DNA of 64,000 nucleotides from Caldinitratiruptor microaerophilus (GTDB taxonomy: Bacteria; Bacillota; Sulfobacillia; Symbiobacteriales; ZC4RG38): assembly GCF_025999835.1 (NCBI RefSeq), contig NZ_AP025628.1:2604001-2668000 (forward strand), in the 5' to 3' direction. The notes under the pieces are model-generated. The model was not told the DNA's origin. It did not search any database and saw only the letters and a program-made list of their open reading frames with translations. The stretch's first letter is position 1. Each line of letters starts with the position of its first letter. Position numbers and translations under genes: made by a program. Shown here one piece after another: positions 54,343 to 64,000 of this stretch.

Positions 54343-56760
54343 TCAGGTGGGGAGCTGGCCCGGCTGCTCGAGGGGGACCTCCGCGCCGCCGGGCGGCACG
54401 GGCGGGGTCACGTTCACCGTCTCCGACTCCTCGGGCTTGTCGCCCAGGGCGTGCCGCAGTACGTCGTCCATGTGATCGACCAGGACGAGGTTCAGCTTGC
54501 GGCGGATGGTGGGAGGTACCTCTTCCAGGTCCTTCTCGTTGTCTCTGGGGAGGATCACGTTCAGGATACCGGCCCGGTGGGCGGCCAGGACCTTCTCCTT
54601 CACCCCGCCGACGGGGAGCACCCGCCCCCGCAGGGTGATCTCGCCGGTCATCGCGATGTCCCGCCGCACCGGCCGCCCGGTGAGGGCCGAGACGACCGCG
54701 GTGGCCATGGTGATCCCGGCCGACGGGCCGTCCTTGGGGATTGCCCCCTCCGGAACGTGGATGTGGATGTCGTACCGGGTGTGGAAATCCTCGTCCACCC
54801 CGAGCTCCCGGGCGCGGCTGCGGATGTAGCTGAACCCGGCCTGCGCCGACTCCCGCATGACCTCGCCCAGCCGGCCCGTGAGGAGAAGGTTTCCCTTCCC
54901 CTTCATCACCGTCACCTCGACCGGGGCAGTGTCGCCACCCGTCTCCGTGACCACGAGCCCCGTGGCGACGCCGACCTGGTCCTTCTCCTCCATGTGCCCC
55001 CAGCGATAGCGCGGGGCACCGAGGAACGTGTGCAGGTTCTGCTGGGTGACCCGGACGCTGCCCTCCCGGCCCTGGACGATCTGCCGGGCGGCCTTGCGGC
55101 ACAGGTCGGCGAGGCGCCGCTCCAGGTTCCGGACCCCCGCCTCCCGGGTGTACTCCCGGATGATCGCCCGGATGGCGTTCTCCGAGACGTCCAGCTGGTC
55201 CTCCCTGAGCCCGTGCTCCTGGCGCTGCTTGGGCAGGAGGTGCCGGCGGGCGATCTCGACCTTCTCCTCCTCCGTGTACCCGGAGATCGTGATGACCTCC
55301 ATGCGGTCGAGGAGGGGGCGCGGGATCGTCCAGGTCACGTTCGCCGTGGTGATGAACAGGACGTTGCTGAGGTCGAACGGGACCTCGATGTAGTGGTCGC
55401 TGAACTGGCTGTTCTGCTCGGGGTCGAGAACCTCGAGCAGGGCGGACGCCGGGTCGCCCCGGAAATCCGAGGACAGCTTGTCGATCTCGTCCAGCAGGAA
55501 CACCGGGTTCTTCGAGCCGGCGTTCCGCATCCCCTGGATGATCCGCCCCGGCAGCGCCCCGACGTAGGTCCGCCGGTGGCCCCGGATCTCCGCCTCGTCC
55601 CGCACGCCGCCCAGCGAGACGCGCACGAACTTGCGCCCGAGCGCGCGGGCCACGGAGCGGCCGAGGGAGGTCTTGCCGACCCCTGGCGGCCCCACGAGGC
55701 AGAGGATGGGGCCCTTCGTCTTGTCCTTCAGCTTGCGGACGGCCAGATGCTCGAGGATGCGCTCCTTGACCTTCTCAAGTCCGTAGTGATCCTCGTCGAG
55801 GATCCGCTGCGCCTCGTCCAGGTCCACCCGGTCCTCGGTGGTCGTGTTCCAGGGCAGCCCCGTGATCCACTCGAGGTAGCTCCGGACCACCACCGACTCG
55901 GCCGCCATGGGCGGCATCTTCTCGAGCCGGTCGACCTCCCGGAGCGCCTTCTCCTCGATCTCCCTGGGCAGGTTCAGCTCGGCGATCTTCTTGCGGAACT
56001 CCTCGACCTCGGAGGCGCGGTCGTCCCGCTCGCCCAGCTCCTTCTGGATCGCCTTGAGCTGCTCCCGCAGGTAGTACTCCTTCTGGGTGCGCTCCATCTG
56101 CTTGCGCACCCGGCTCTGGATCCGGCTCTCGATGTCCAGGAGCTCGTTCTCCCGTGCCAGGATCTCCGAGACGAGATCCAGCCGGTCGATCACCCGGAAG
56201 GCCTCCAGCACGGCCTGCCGGTCCTCCACCTTGAGGGGCAGGTTGGCGGCCACCGTGTCCGCCAGCCGCCCGGGGTGGGTGATCGTCATCACGGTGGCGA
56301 GCGCCTCGGGGGGCGCCTTCTTCGAGCGCTTCACCCACTGCTCGAACTGGCCCACCACCGCCCGCATGAGGGCTTCCGCCTCCGGGCTCGGGTCCGCGAC
56401 CTCGGCGACCTCTTCGGCCTCCACGCGGAAGTGCGGCGACTCCTGGACATAGCGCCGTACCCTGCACCGGCTGAGCCCCTCGAACACCACCTTCATGGTG
56501 CCCCCGGGGACCTTGACCACCTGCTTGATCTCGACCAGGGTACCCACACGGTGGATCTCGTCCGGCGTGGGATCGTCGGTGCGGGTGTCCTTCTGCATGG
56601 CCAGGACCATCCGCTTGTCCCGGCCCAGGGCCTCCTCGAGCGCCTTCAGGCTCTTCTCGCGCCCCACCTCGAGGGGCACGATCATCTCAGGAAAAACGAC
56701 CTGCCCCCGGAGCGGGAGCAGCGGCCATTCCCGGACGGCGGGCTTGCGTTCGGCGGCCAT
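54343..56760 (-). CDS. lon: ATP-dependent protease LonA
   Basis: 805 residues. N-terminal LON substrate domain ([24 protein letters not shown]), coiled coil, AAA+ module ([15 protein letters not shown] near 357), and S16 protease with catalytic Ser in [12 protein letters not shown] (near 675) and Lys in [17 protein letters not shown] at 56760 follows GGAGGTGAGGAG. Degrades misfolded and regulatory proteins in the cytosol. Last gene of the tig-clpP-clpX-lonB-lon run. Confidence 0.97.
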   Translation of the reverse strand: MAAERKPAVREWPLLPLRGQVVFPEMIVPLEVGREKSLKALEEALGRDKRMVLAMQKDTRTDDPTPDEIHRVGTLVEIKQVVKVPGGTMKVVFEGLSRCRVRRYVQESPHFRVEAEEVAEVADPSPEAEALMRAVVGQFEQWVKRSKKAPPEALATVMTITHPGRLADTVAANLPLKVEDRQAVLEAFRVIDRLDLVSEILARENELLDIESRIQSRVRKQMERTQKEYYLREQLKAIQKELGERDDRASEVEEFRKKIAELNLPREIEEKALREVDRLEKMPPMAAESVVVRSYLEWITGLPWNTTTEDRVDLDEAQRILDEDHYGLEKVKERILEHLAVRKLKDKTKGPILCLVGPPGVGKTSLGRSVARALGRKFVRVSLGGVRDEAEIRGHRRTYVGALPGRIIQGMRNAGSKNPVFLLDEIDKLSSDFRGDPASALLEVLDPEQNSQFSDHYIEVPFDLSNVLFITTANVTWTIPRPLLDRMEVITISGYTEEEKVEIARRHLLPKQRQEHGLREDQLDVSENAIRAIIREYTREAGVRNLERRLADLCRKAARQIVQGREGSVRVTQQNLHTFLGAPRYRWGHMEEKDQVGVATGLVVTETGGDTAPVEVTVMKGKGNLLLTGRLGEVMRESAQAGFSYIRSRARELGVDEDFHTRYDIHIHVPEGAIPKDGPSAGITMATAVVSALTGRPVRRDIAMTGEITLRGRVLPVGGVKEKVLAAHRAGILNVILPRDNEKDLEEVPPTIRRKLNLVLVDHMDDVLRHALGDKPEESETVNVTPPVPPGGAEVPLEQPGQLPT

Positions 56761-56809
56761 CAGCTCCTCACCTCCTGCGCGGCGGGGCCAAGCTGGTTCG
56801 CACTCCATT

Positions 56810-58507
56810 CTACCACATGGCCGCCGGCACTCCCACCGCCACTGCCGGCCGCTCCGGGACCGCTTCCGGTTCTGCCTCCGCCCCGGCGGGAAGGAGGGCC
56901 AGGTCCAGGACCTCGCCGAGGCTCCGCACCGGGACGACCTCCACCCCGGGGAGGCGGGCGTACGCTTCCTGCCAGTTGCCGGCCGGGATGAGCACGCGGG
57001 TGGCGCCGGCGTGGCGGGCTGCCTCCAGCTTGGCCGGCACGCCGCCCACGGGCTTGATCTGGCCCCGCACCGACACCTCCCCGGTCATGGCCAGGCGCTC
57101 ACGCGCGGGACGGTTCAGGATCGCCGAGGCGACGGCCACCGCCATGGTCACGCCCGCCGAGGGGCCATCGACCGGCACACCCCCGGGGAAGTTGACGTGC
57201 AGGTCGTAGTCCCGGGGGTCCACCGGCAGGACCAGGCGCAGGGCCGTCCTGGCGTTCTCCGCCGCGGCCCGGGCCATCCCCTGGCGCCGGAGCACCCTTC
57301 CGGGCGCCTCGAGCTGTTCCTGGTCGACGATCCCGGTGACCGTCAGGCGCCCGGCTCCCGGCGCCGCGCGCGTGGCCGCCACCTCCACCTCGACCACGGT
57401 CCCGACGCCCGGGCCGGTCACCGCCAGCCCCATGGCGACCCCCACGAGGGGCCGCTGCGGCACCTGCCGGTCCGCCCGCGGGGCGAACTGGCAGGCCTGC
57501 ACCACCCACTCCACCTCCGCGGCGGGAATCCGGCTCAAACCCCGGTTCATCGCGATGCCGGCCGCCATCTGGACGATGTTCGCAGCATCCCGCCCCGACG
57601 TGGCGTGCCGCTGGATGATCTCCAGCGCCTCCGGCTCCAGCTCGAGCCCGATCTTCTCCGCCGCCCGCCGGGCGATGAGCCCGATCTCCGCCGGGTACAG
57701 GGCCCGGAAGAACACCTCCACGCAGCGCGAGCGGATGGCCGGGGGGATCTCCTGCGGGAGCCGGGTCGTGGCGCCGACCAGCCGGAAGTCGGCGGGGAGG
57801 CCGTTCTCGAAGATGTCGCGGATGTGGGCGGGGACGTTCGGGTCGCCCGGGGTGTAGTACGCGCTCTCCAGGAGCACCTTGCGGTCCTCCAGGACCTTGA
57901 GCAGCTTGTGCATCTGCACCGGGTGCAGTTCGCCGATCTCGTCCAGGAAGAGCACGCCGCCGTGCGCCCGGGTCACGGCGCCGGGCTTGGGCTGGGGGAT
58001 CCCGGCGATCCCCAGGGGCCCGGCGCCCTGGTAGATCGGGTCGTGGACGCTGCCGATCAGCGGGTCGGCGATGCCCCGCTCGTCGAAGCGCGCCGTCGTG
58101 GCGTCGATCTCGACGAACCGGGCGTCGGGGCCGAAGGGCGAGTGGGGGCTGCGCCGGGCCTCCTCCAGCACCAGGCGGGCCGCCGCCGTCTTCCCCACCC
58201 CTGGCGGCCCGTAGATGATCACGTGCTGGGGGTTGGGGCCGCACAGGGCCGCCCGCAGCGCCTTGATCCCCTCCTCCTGGCCCACGATGTCGGCGAACGA
58301 GCGCGGCCGGATCCGCTCGGCCAGCGGCTCGCCCAGGCGGAGGGCGCGCATCTTCTGGAGGCGCTCCAGCTCCTTCCGGGACTCCCGCTCGACCACGGCC
58401 CGCGAGCCCTGCTGCTGGCGGAGCAGCGTGGTGAAGTAGAGCCCCAGCACGACGACGAAGAGGAGGTTCAGGAGCGTCACCAGGCTGCCGATGGCCACCT
58501 GTCTCAC
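56810..58507 (-). CDS. lonB: ATP-dependent protease LonB (membrane-anchored, sporulation type)
   Basis: 565 residues. An N-terminal membrane segment ([19 protein letters not shown]) replaces the LON domain. AAA+ Walker [12 protein letters not shown] near 99, [24 protein letters not shown], then the S16 domain with Ser in [10 protein letters not shown] (near 446) and Lys in [14 protein letters not shown]. This is the Bacillus LonB layout, a sigma-F-controlled forespore protease. GTG at 58507 lacks a clear ribosome site; GTG at 58498, after GGGGTGAG, is an alternative. Confidence 0.93.
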   Translation of the reverse strand: MRQVAIGSLVTLLNLLFVVVLGLYFTTLLRQQQGSRAVVERESRKELERLQKMRALRLGEPLAERIRPRSFADIVGQEEGIKALRAALCGPNPQHVIIYGPPGVGKTAAARLVLEEARRSPHSPFGPDARFVEIDATTARFDERGIADPLIGSVHDPIYQGAGPLGIAGIPQPKPGAVTRAHGGVLFLDEIGELHPVQMHKLLKVLEDRKVLLESAYYTPGDPNVPAHIRDIFENGLPADFRLVGATTRLPQEIPPAIRSRCVEVFFRALYPAEIGLIARRAAEKIGLELEPEALEIIQRHATSGRDAANIVQMAAGIAMNRGLSRIPAAEVEWVVQACQFAPRADRQVPQRPLVGVAMGLAVTGPGVGTVVEVEVAATRAAPGAGRLTVTGIVDQEQLEAPGRVLRRQGMARAAAENARTALRLVLPVDPRDYDLHVNFPGGVPVDGPSAGVTMAVAVASAILNRPARERLAMTGEVSVRGQIKPVGGVPAKLEAARHAGATRVLIPAGNWQEAYARLPGVEVVPVRSLGEVLDLALLPAGAEAEPEAVPERPAVAVGVPAAMW

Positions 58508-58562
58508 CCCCGCGCCCGTCCACGCGACGCTGTCCGCCGGTAGTATGCGCGCGCCCGGACGC

Positions 58563-58590
58563 GCCGGGGGCGCCCGTTCGGGCGCCCCCG
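58563..58590 (-). terminator. Terminator between clpX and lonB
   Basis: A perfect 12-bp stem (58563-58574 with 58579-58590) and loop GTTC, 20 nt after the clpX stop. It suggests that lonB is at least partly separate from tig-clpP-clpX. Confidence 0.75.
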
Positions 58591-58609
58591 GCCGGCAGTC
58601 GCCGGTGCG

Positions 58610-59887
58610 TCAGGCGGTCTCTTCCTTCTTGTGGCGGCCCCGGGTCTTCTCGGCGACGGTCACGAGGATCGGCGGCTCCTTCTTCAGCACCACGTCCCGG
58701 GTGATCACGCAGCGGCTGACGTCGCTGCGGGACGGGATGTCGTACATGACGTCGAGCATGAGGTCCTCGATGATCGCCCGCAGCCCCCGGGCGCCGGTGT
58801 TGCGCTTCATGGCTTCCTTGGCAATCGCCCGGATGGCCTCCTCCTTGAACTCCAGGTCGATGCCGTCCATCTGGAGGAGCTTTTGGTACTGCTTGACCAG
58901 CGCGTTCTTGGGCTCGGTGAGGACCTTCACCAGCGCGTCCTCGTCCAGGGCATCGAGCGTCACCACCACGGGGAGCCGGCCGATGAACTCGGGGATGAGG
59001 CCGAACTTGAGCAGGTCCTCGGGCATGACGTGCTTGAGGACCTCGCCCACGTTGGTCTCCTGCTTGCCCTTGATCTCGGCGGTGAAGCCCATGCCCCGCT
59101 TGCCGATGCGCGCCCCGATGATCTTGTCCAGCCCCTCGAAGGCGCCGCCGCAGATGAAGAGGATGTTCGTGGTGTCGATCTGGATGAACTCCTGGTGCGG
59201 GTGCTTGCGCCCGCCCTGGGGCGGCACGCTGGCGACGGTGCCCTCGAGGATCTTCAGCAGCGCCTGCTGCACGCCCTCGCCGGAGACGTCCCGGGTGATC
59301 GACGGGTTCTCGGACTTGCGGGCGATCTTGTCCACCTCGTCGATGTAGACGATGCCCTTCTCGGCCTTCTCGATGTCGTAGTCGGCGTTCTGGATCAGCT
59401 TCAGGAGGATGTTCTCGACGTCCTCGCCCACGTAGCCCGCCTCCGTGAGCGAGGTGGCGTCGGCGATGGCGAACGGCACGTTGAGGATCTTCGCCAGCGT
59501 CTGGGCGAGCAGCGTCTTGCCCGAACCGGTGGGCCCGAGCATGAGGATGTTGGACTTCTGCAGCTCGACGTCCTCGAGCTTTCCACCCATGTTGATGCGC
59601 TTGTAGTGGTTGTAGACCGCGACCGACAGGATCTTCTTCGCCCGCTCCTGACCGACCACGTACTGGTCCAGAACGGCCTTGATCTCGTGCGGCTTGGGGA
59701 CGTCCTTGAGCTCGAACTCGACCTCTTCGTTGAGCTCTTCCTCGATGATCTCGTTGCAGAGCTCGATGCACTCGTCGCAGATGTAGACACCGGGACCGGC
59801 CACGAGGCGCTTCACCTGGTCCTGGAACTTCCCGCAGAAGGAGCACTTGAGCTGGCCCTTGTCCTCGCCCGTGAACTTGAAGGACAT
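58610..59887 (-). CDS. clpX: ClpX, ATPase subunit of the ClpXP protease
   Basis: 425 residues. Zinc finger Cys15, Cys18, Cys37, Cys40, Walker [41 protein letters not shown]. ClpX unfolds substrates for ClpP. ATG at 59887 follows AGGGGGTG; a GTG at 59896 would add three residues. Located 12 nt after clpP. Confidence 0.97.
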   Translation of the reverse strand: MSFKFTGEDKGQLKCSFCGKFQDQVKRLVAGPGVYICDECIELCNEIIEEELNEEVEFELKDVPKPHEIKAVLDQYVVGQERAKKILSVAVYNHYKRINMGGKLEDVELQKSNILMLGPTGSGKTLLAQTLAKILNVPFAIADATSLTEAGYVGEDVENILLKLIQNADYDIEKAEKGIVYIDEVDKIARKSENPSITRDVSGEGVQQALLKILEGTVASVPPQGGRKHPHQEFIQIDTTNILFICGGAFEGLDKIIGARIGKRGMGFTAEIKGKQETNVGEVLKHVMPEDLLKFGLIPEFIGRLPVVVTLDALDEDALVKVLTEPKNALVKQYQKLLQMDGIDLEFKEEAIRAIAKEAMKRNTGARGLRAIIEDLMLDVMYDIPSRSDVSRCVITRDVVLKKEPPILVTVAEKTRGRHKKEETA

Positions 59888-59899
59888 GCCCGCCACCCC

Positions 59900-60502
59900 C
59901 TACCGATTGCGCGCCTTGGGGTGCAGAACCTGGTCGACGAGCCCGTACTGGACGGCCTCTTCTGCGGAAAGCCAGTAGTCCCGGTCGATGTCCTTCAGGA
60001 TCTTCTCCACCGGCTGGCCCGTGTGCTTGTGGAAGATCTGGGCGATCGTCTCCTTGCTCTTCAGGATCTCCCGGGTCCAGATCTCGATGTCCGTGGCCGT
60101 ACCGGTCAGGCCGTGGCCGTGGATGGCGGGCTGGTGGATCATCACCCGCGAGTGGGGCAGCACGTACCGCTTGCCGGTGCCCGCCGTGAGCAGCACGGCC
60201 CCCATGCTGGCGGCCGTCCCCACGCACATGGTGGAGACGGGGGGCTTGATGTGCTGCATGGTGTCGTAGATGGCCAGGCCGGCGTCGACGGACCCGCCCG
60301 GGGAGTTGATGTACATCTGGATCTCGCGGTCGGGGTCGTCGCTCTCCAGGAACAGCAGCTGGGCGATGATCAGGTTCGCCACCTGGTCATCGATGGGGCT
60401 GCCGAGGAAGACGATCCGGTCCTTCAGGAGCCGGGAGTAGATGTCGTACGCCCGCTCGCCCCGGTTGGTCTGCTCGATTACCATAGGGACCAAGTAGCTC
60501 AT
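59900..60502 (-). CDS. clpP: ClpP, proteolytic subunit
   Basis: 200 residues. Catalytic Ser99 ([13 protein letters not shown]), His123 ([10 protein letters not shown]) and Asp in [11 protein letters not shown]; the IGF-loop region and the INSPGGSV strand are present. Starts at ATG 60502 with AAGGAGG upstream, between tig and clpX. Confidence 0.97.
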   Translation of the reverse strand: MSYLVPMVIEQTNRGERAYDIYSRLLKDRIVFLGSPIDDQVANLIIAQLLFLESDDPDREIQMYINSPGGSVDAGLAIYDTMQHIKPPVSTMCVGTAASMGAVLLTAGTGKRYVLPHSRVMIHQPAIHGHGLTGTATDIEIWTREILKSKETIAQIFHKHTGQPVEKILKDIDRDYWLSAEEAVQYGLVDQVLHPKARNR

Positions 60503-60534
60503 CCCTCGGTTCCTCCTTAAGGCACAGCCGCGCC

Positions 60535-61926
60535 TTACGACTCGGGCTCCTGCCGGGACGTCTCCCCCGGAGGCGATCCGGCGGGGGCGGGACCCTCGCC
60601 GCCGGCCGCACCGGCCCCGACGGGCGCCTTCTCGGCGGCCGGAGGCCGGTTGAGCTTCACCAGGTGGTCGATCGCCTTCTGCTTCAGGAGGCTCTCCCTG
60701 ACCCTTGCACGGTATTCGCGGCTCCGGCGCAGGCTGGCGAGCGAGTTCTGCCGGCCCTGGTACAACCCGGCCAGGGCGTCCAGCTGGGCGTCGATCTCCG
60801 CCTCCGACACCTGCAGCCCTTCCCGGGCCGCCACCGCCTCGAGCACCAGGTCGGTCTTCGTGAGGCTTCGGGCCGGCTCCTCGAACTGGTCGTGGAGCGC
60901 CCGTTCGTCCTGGCCGGTGGCCTGCAGGTAGGCCTGCACCGTCACGCCCTGGGCGGCCAGGCTGCGCACGAAGTCGTCCAGAAGCTCGTGCAGGCGGCGG
61001 TGGACCAGAACCTCCGGCACCTCCACCTCCGCCTCGGCGACGACCGCTTCGACGACCTTATTGCGGAAATCCCGCTCGGCCTGGGCCCGAGCGGAGTCCC
61101 GGAGTCTATTCTCGACGTCCGAACGCAACTCCTGCAGGGTCTCGAACGGGCCCACCTGCTTGGCGAAGTCGTCGTTCAGCTCCGGAAGCTCCTTCACCTT
61201 GAGGTCTCTCACCGTCACTGTATACGACGCTTTCTTCCCCCGCAGGCGTTCGTCCGGGTGATCGTCCGGATAGGTCAGCTCGACCGTCCGGGTTTCACCC
61301 ACCCGCGCGCCCAGGAGCTGATTCTCGAAGTCCGGCAGCAGCCGCCCCGTCCCGATCTCGAGGGTGCGCCCCTCCTGCTTGCCCTCCGGCAGAGGCTGGC
61401 CGTCCACGGTCCCCTCGATGTCGACGACCGCGTACGACCCCGCGCGCACCTCGCCCCCCTCGTCCGGGACGATCTGCGCCACCCGCTCCCTGAGCTGCTG
61501 CAGCTGCCGGTCGACGTCCTCCTCCGTGACCTCGACCTTGGGCTCCTCGATGTCGAACCCCGAGAGGCGGCCGAGCTTCACCTCAGGCTTGACCTGGACC
61601 TTGCCCCGGAAGGTCAGGGGCTTGCCTTCCTCCAGCGTGTCCACGTCGATCTCGGGCTCGTCGATCGGTTCGACTCCGCCCTGATCGACCGCTTCGGCGT
61701 ACGCCTCGGGCACGAGCGCCTGGGCGGCCTCGGCGAGGAGGTTCTCCTTGCCGTAATACCGCTCGAAGATGAACCGAGGGGCCTTCCCCGGCCGGAAGCC
61801 GGGGATCCGGGCCCTGCGGACAAGCCTCCGGTAGGTGTCCTCGATGGCTCGCTGGAAGCGGTCCGCCTCCACCTCCACCGAGAACTGCATCCAGTTCTTT
61901 TCTAGCCTGTCCCAGGTCGCCTTCAT
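60535..61926 (-). CDS. tig: Trigger factor
   Basis: 463 residues. Ribosome-binding domain with [16 protein letters not shown] (the FRxGKxP signature), FKBP-type prolyl isomerase domain ([16 protein letters not shown]), and a long helical C-terminal domain ending in a Pro/Ala/Gly-rich tail ([14 protein letters not shown]). Ribosome-associated chaperone. First gene of the protease operon; ATG 61926. Confidence 0.97.
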   Translation of the reverse strand: MKATWDRLEKNWMQFSVEVEADRFQRAIEDTYRRLVRRARIPGFRPGKAPRFIFERYYGKENLLAEAAQALVPEAYAEAVDQGGVEPIDEPEIDVDTLEEGKPLTFRGKVQVKPEVKLGRLSGFDIEEPKVEVTEEDVDRQLQQLRERVAQIVPDEGGEVRAGSYAVVDIEGTVDGQPLPEGKQEGRTLEIGTGRLLPDFENQLLGARVGETRTVELTYPDDHPDERLRGKKASYTVTVRDLKVKELPELNDDFAKQVGPFETLQELRSDVENRLRDSARAQAERDFRNKVVEAVVAEAEVEVPEVLVHRRLHELLDDFVRSLAAQGVTVQAYLQATGQDERALHDQFEEPARSLTKTDLVLEAVAAREGLQVSEAEIDAQLDALAGLYQGRQNSLASLRRSREYRARVRESLLKQKAIDHLVKLNRPPAAEKAPVGAGAAGGEGPAPAGSPPGETSRQEPES

Positions 61927-62006
61927 CTACCCTCGTGCTCCTCCTCCAACCAGTATACGGTTCCGGCGATCGCCCCGAACCCGTCGAGCCCCGACGCAAC
62001 TTCCAT

Positions 62007-62036
62007 ATTATACCGCGCCCCGGCCGCACTTCTCAA
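62007..62036 (-). promoter_or_regulatory. Promoter of tig-clpP-clpX
   Basis: On the minus strand TTGAGA (62036-62031), 18 bp, perfect TATAAT (62012-62007), about 80 nt before the tig ATG. Confidence 0.75.
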
Positions 62037-62199
62037 CAGAATACCAGTCCCTTCCATGCACTCCGGCGCCGGACCCCACCCCGGGCACGGGTTGCCGCCA
62101 GTTTACTCTTCGGCCGCGTTCCCCGGCCCCCCTGCCGCCAACCGGCCCAGCTGCCTGACGGGCGGCCCGGACGAACCCTGGGTGTCGGGAACACCCTCC

Positions 62200-62229
62200 T
62201 TGACAGGCCTGTCAGGGAAAGGCTATAAT
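62200..62229 (+). promoter_or_regulatory. Consensus promoter with overlapping palindromic operator, MFS gene
   Basis: TTGACA (62200-62205), 18 bp, TATAAT (62224-62229), both hexamers perfect. The 14-bp perfect palindrome TGACAGGCCTGTCA (62201-62214) starts inside the -35, so a bound dimeric repressor would occlude RNA polymerase. The rest of the 335-bp tig/MFS gap shows nothing beyond the two promoters. Confidence 0.8.
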
Positions 62230-62261
62230 GCGAACATCTGTTCCACGTCGGAGGAATCCCC

Positions 62262-63518
62262 ATGTCCGGGCCTTCGGCGGCCCGTGCCGCGGTGCTGTTC
62301 GCCCCGGTGGCCCAGGGCGCGATCGAGGCGGTCGTGTATGGCTACGGTCCGCTGCACCTGCGCCAGGCGCTCGGCGAGGGCAGCCTGACCGTGGTGACTT
62401 TGTTCATGGGCGCGACCGCCCTGGTGACGTTCCTCGTGGCGGGCGCCTGGGGCCGGCTGGGCGATCGGAGCGGGCGGACGCTCGAGCTCATGGCAGGAGG
62501 ACTCGCCGGCGCCGGGGTGGGACTGTACCTGCTGCCGGCCGGCCGCACCTCCGCCGCGTTCATCGCGCTGGCGGTCGCGTCGGCGGGACTCCTGGCCGCC
62601 GTGGGACCCCTGGGCGTCGCCTGGCTCACGGTGCGCACGCCGCGGCAGCCGGCGCTGGAGGCCGCGCGGTTCTACCGGGGTCGGTCCATCGGGTGGGCGG
62701 TCGGGAGCTTCGGCACTAGCTACCTGGTCCGGGCGGGAGGGATCGCCGGCGTCACCCGCGCGTTCTGGGCCGGGGGCGGTCTCGCCCTGGTCGCGGCGCT
62801 GACCCTGGCTGCCGCCGCGCTGGCGGGGCGGCGGCCTGCGCCCATCGGTGGTGCCGCGCTGCCCGGCGCCGCACCGGTGCGCCAGCGCGACCCGGGGCCC
62901 GCCGGTTCCGAACCGGGTACCCCGGAGCCGGCCGCCGGGCCGGTCTGGCGCAACCCGTTCGTCGCCGGGGTGGCGCTCACGGTGGTCCTGACGGCCACCG
63001 GCAACGAGGCGTTCTTCGCGGTGCTGGCGACCTACCTCACGGAGTTCCTCGGCGGTCCCCCATCGCTGGTGGGCCTCTCCCTGGGGGTCGCCAGCACCCT
63101 GGGCATCGCCGTGATCGGGCCCGTGGGCAACCTGGCCGACCGCTGGGGACCCGAGCGGGTGCTCTTCCTGGGCACTCTCGGATACTTCGCCATGTACGCC
63201 CTCGTCATCCTCGCCCGCGACCCCGTCGCCGTCACGGCGGCGTTCGCCGTTCCCCTGTACCCCTTCCTCTCGACCGGCGCGACCGGGGTACTGGCCCGCC
63301 GGACCTCCGCCCGGAGGCGGGGTGAGGCGATCGGCCTCTACGAGGGCAGCGCGGCGCTGGCAGCGACGGCCGGCAGCCTGGCGGCGGGGCTCGTCGCCGA
63401 CGCGCTCGGTCTCCCGTGGGTCCCGGTCCTGTCGGTCTCCCTGGCGGCGGCCGGAGCGCTCGCCGCGTGGACGCGGGTAGTGCGGGCGGCCGCGGCCGTG
63501 CGCTCACGGTCCCTGTAA
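62262..63518 (+). CDS. Major facilitator superfamily transporter
   Basis: 418 residues with about twelve membrane segments and a Pro/Ala-rich cytoplasmic loop near residues 190-225. The loop GRLGDRSGRTLELMAG between helices 2 and 3 is the MFS signature, and a related NLADRWGPERV follows helix 8. Probably a drug or metabolite exporter; substrate unknown. ATG at 62262 after GGAGGA. Controlled by a strong promoter with a built-in palindrome, typical of a repressed efflux gene, but no regulator gene is next to it. Confidence 0.9.
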   Translation: MSGPSAARAAVLFAPVAQGAIEAVVYGYGPLHLRQALGEGSLTVVTLFMGATALVTFLVAGAWGRLGDRSGRTLELMAGGLAGAGVGLYLLPAGRTSAAFIALAVASAGLLAAVGPLGVAWLTVRTPRQPALEAARFYRGRSIGWAVGSFGTSYLVRAGGIAGVTRAFWAGGGLALVAALTLAAAALAGRRPAPIGGAALPGAAPVRQRDPGPAGSEPGTPEPAAGPVWRNPFVAGVALTVVLTATGNEAFFAVLATYLTEFLGGPPSLVGLSLGVASTLGIAVIGPVGNLADRWGPERVLFLGTLGYFAMYALVILARDPVAVTAAFAVPLYPFLSTGATGVLARRTSARRRGEAIGLYEGSAALAATAGSLAAGLVADALGLPWVPVLSVSLAAAGALAAWTRVVRAAAAVRSRSL

Positions 63519-63556
63519 GAGGGCCGCCCAGCCTGTCCGTCGCCGAAGGCGAGTAC

Positions 63557-63588
63557 CCCCGGTCCGGCGGGAGAACCTAGGACCGGGG
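63557..63588 (+). terminator. Terminator after the MFS gene
   Basis: CCCCGGTCC (63557-63565) pairs with GGACCGGGG (63580-63588). Its right arm overlaps the ribosome binding site of the next gene. Confidence 0.5.
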
Positions 63589-63598
63589 AGGGACAGAC

Positions 63599-63877
63599 GT
63601 GGTCGATTGGGAGCAGGTCGACCGGACCGGCCGGGAACTCCGGGAACTGGGGCACCGCCGGGCCGAGCTCGTCCGGCGAATCCGGGAGCTCGAGGCGGCC
63701 GGTCGGAAGGAGCGGTGCGTCGAGCTCACGGACGAACTGGAGGCGATCAGCCTCCAGTGTCAGGAACTCCTGAGCCGGCAGCACGGCATCCTCGCCGCGG
63801 CGTTCCCGTCGCCCGGCCTGGGACCCGGCGCACAGGCGGGCGACGGCTTCGCGACACCGGAGCGGGTCACGTCGTGA
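63599..63877 (+). CDS. Small coiled-coil protein of unknown function
   Basis: 92 residues from GTG 63599 (GGGGAGGG upstream). Residues 3-60 are a charged helix with heptad-like leucines (LRELGHRRAELVRRIRELEA, LTDELEAISLQCQELLSRQ), predicted to form a coiled-coil hairpin; the tail is Gly/Pro-rich. Not recognised as a named family. It ends before a strong terminator. Confidence 0.65.
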   Translation: MVDWEQVDRTGRELRELGHRRAELVRRIRELEAAGRKERCVELTDELEAISLQCQELLSRQHGILAAAFPSPGLGPGAQAGDGFATPERVTS

Positions 63878-63897
63878 ATGGGTGCCGCTCGCGAGTC

Positions 63898-63922
63898 GGC
63901 CCCCGGCTGGATACCGGGGGCC
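63898..63922 (+). terminator. Terminator after the coiled-coil gene
   Basis: GGCCCCCGG (63898-63906) pairs perfectly with CCGGGGGCC (63914-63922). It lies between this gene and the convergent tRNA gene. Confidence 0.7.
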
Positions 63923-63949
63923 ATTCCGCTTGGACCCGCTTCCCACGCC

Positions 63950-64000
63950 TGGTGCGAGAGGTGGGGGTCGAACCCACACGCCTTTCGGCACAGGATCCTA
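63950..64000 (-). tRNA. tRNA-Leu, 3' part (anticodon probably TAG)
   Basis: On the minus strand the sequence ends CTCTCGCACCA (acceptor arm with encoded CCA at 63952-63950). It is preceded by the T arm GTGGGTTCGACCCCCAC and a long class II variable arm (TGCCGAAAGGCG). The first bases in the window, TAGGATCCTG, fit anticodon TAG plus G37, A38 and the 3' anticodon stem. The 5' half lies beyond the window. Confidence 0.9.

Overview
This window looks like a chromosomal stretch of a very GC-rich, spore-forming Bacillota (Firmicutes) of the Symbiobacterium / thermophilic high-GC type. That placement is inferred from three things. The base composition is strongly GC-rich. There are several sporulation-linked genes: a SpoIVFA/SpoIVFB pair, two CotF-like coat proteins, a gamma-SASP-like protein, LonB and PrsW. 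The Bacillota-style operons mreBCD-minCDE-rodA, tig-clpP-clpX-lonB-lon and sufCDSUB-sufT are also present. No phage, CRISPR array, transposase or plasmid gene was seen.

Layout. 1-4.3 kb: spoIVFB (cut by the window edge), spoIVFA, a DUF1540 protein, a YkuS-type protein, a Fur-family regulator and an LCP cell-wall ligase. 4.5-11 kb: a minus-strand operon dsrE - tusA - (four-cluster ferredoxin fused to NrfD) - molybdopterin oxidoreductase, preceded by an IclR-family regulator with a consensus promoter and a palindromic operator. This is the main metabolic accessory block and points to sulfur chemistry. 11-19 kb: a Clp-fold SDH-type protease, two small coat proteins, HSP20, glutamate dehydrogenase, an internally duplicated unknown protein, a LonC-type protease and an M23 peptidase. 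19-25.3 kb: the SUF iron-sulfur assembly operon, divergent from a SufR-like repressor over a repeated operator. 25.5-34.5 kb: PBP2, a gamma-SASP-like protein, an HSP90-like ATPase with a short CodY-like regulator, a D-aminoacylase lipoprotein, a cupredoxin lipoprotein, and a cobalamin riboswitch with terminator controlling cobT. 34.4-37.4 kb: copper ATPase CopA behind a CsoR-type operator, then an orphan small protein. 37.5-45 kb: the shape and division operon DUF4321-maf-radC-mreBCD-minCDE-rodA. 45-54.3 kb: a SPOR protein, folC, valS, GNAT acetyltransferases, HxlR, PrsW and an EamA transporter. 54.3-62 kb: tig-clpP-clpX-lonB-lon. 62-64 kb: an MFS transporter with a perfect promoter overlapping a palindrome, a small coiled-coil protein and the 3' end of a tRNA-Leu.

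The most unusual structure is a pair of intergenic elements (17682-17884 and 46056-46680). Each is bounded by arrays of a degenerate 7-bp unit (GTTGTGA and variants) in inverted orientation. Each sits between two co-directional minus-strand genes, and in each the right-hand array supplies the last codons and stop codon of the upstream gene (an M23 peptidase and FolC). The longer copy also carries an 18-bp perfect inner inverted repeat. No protein in the window explains them.

All positions of motifs and promoters were read by eye. Family names rest on recognised motifs, not on database searches.
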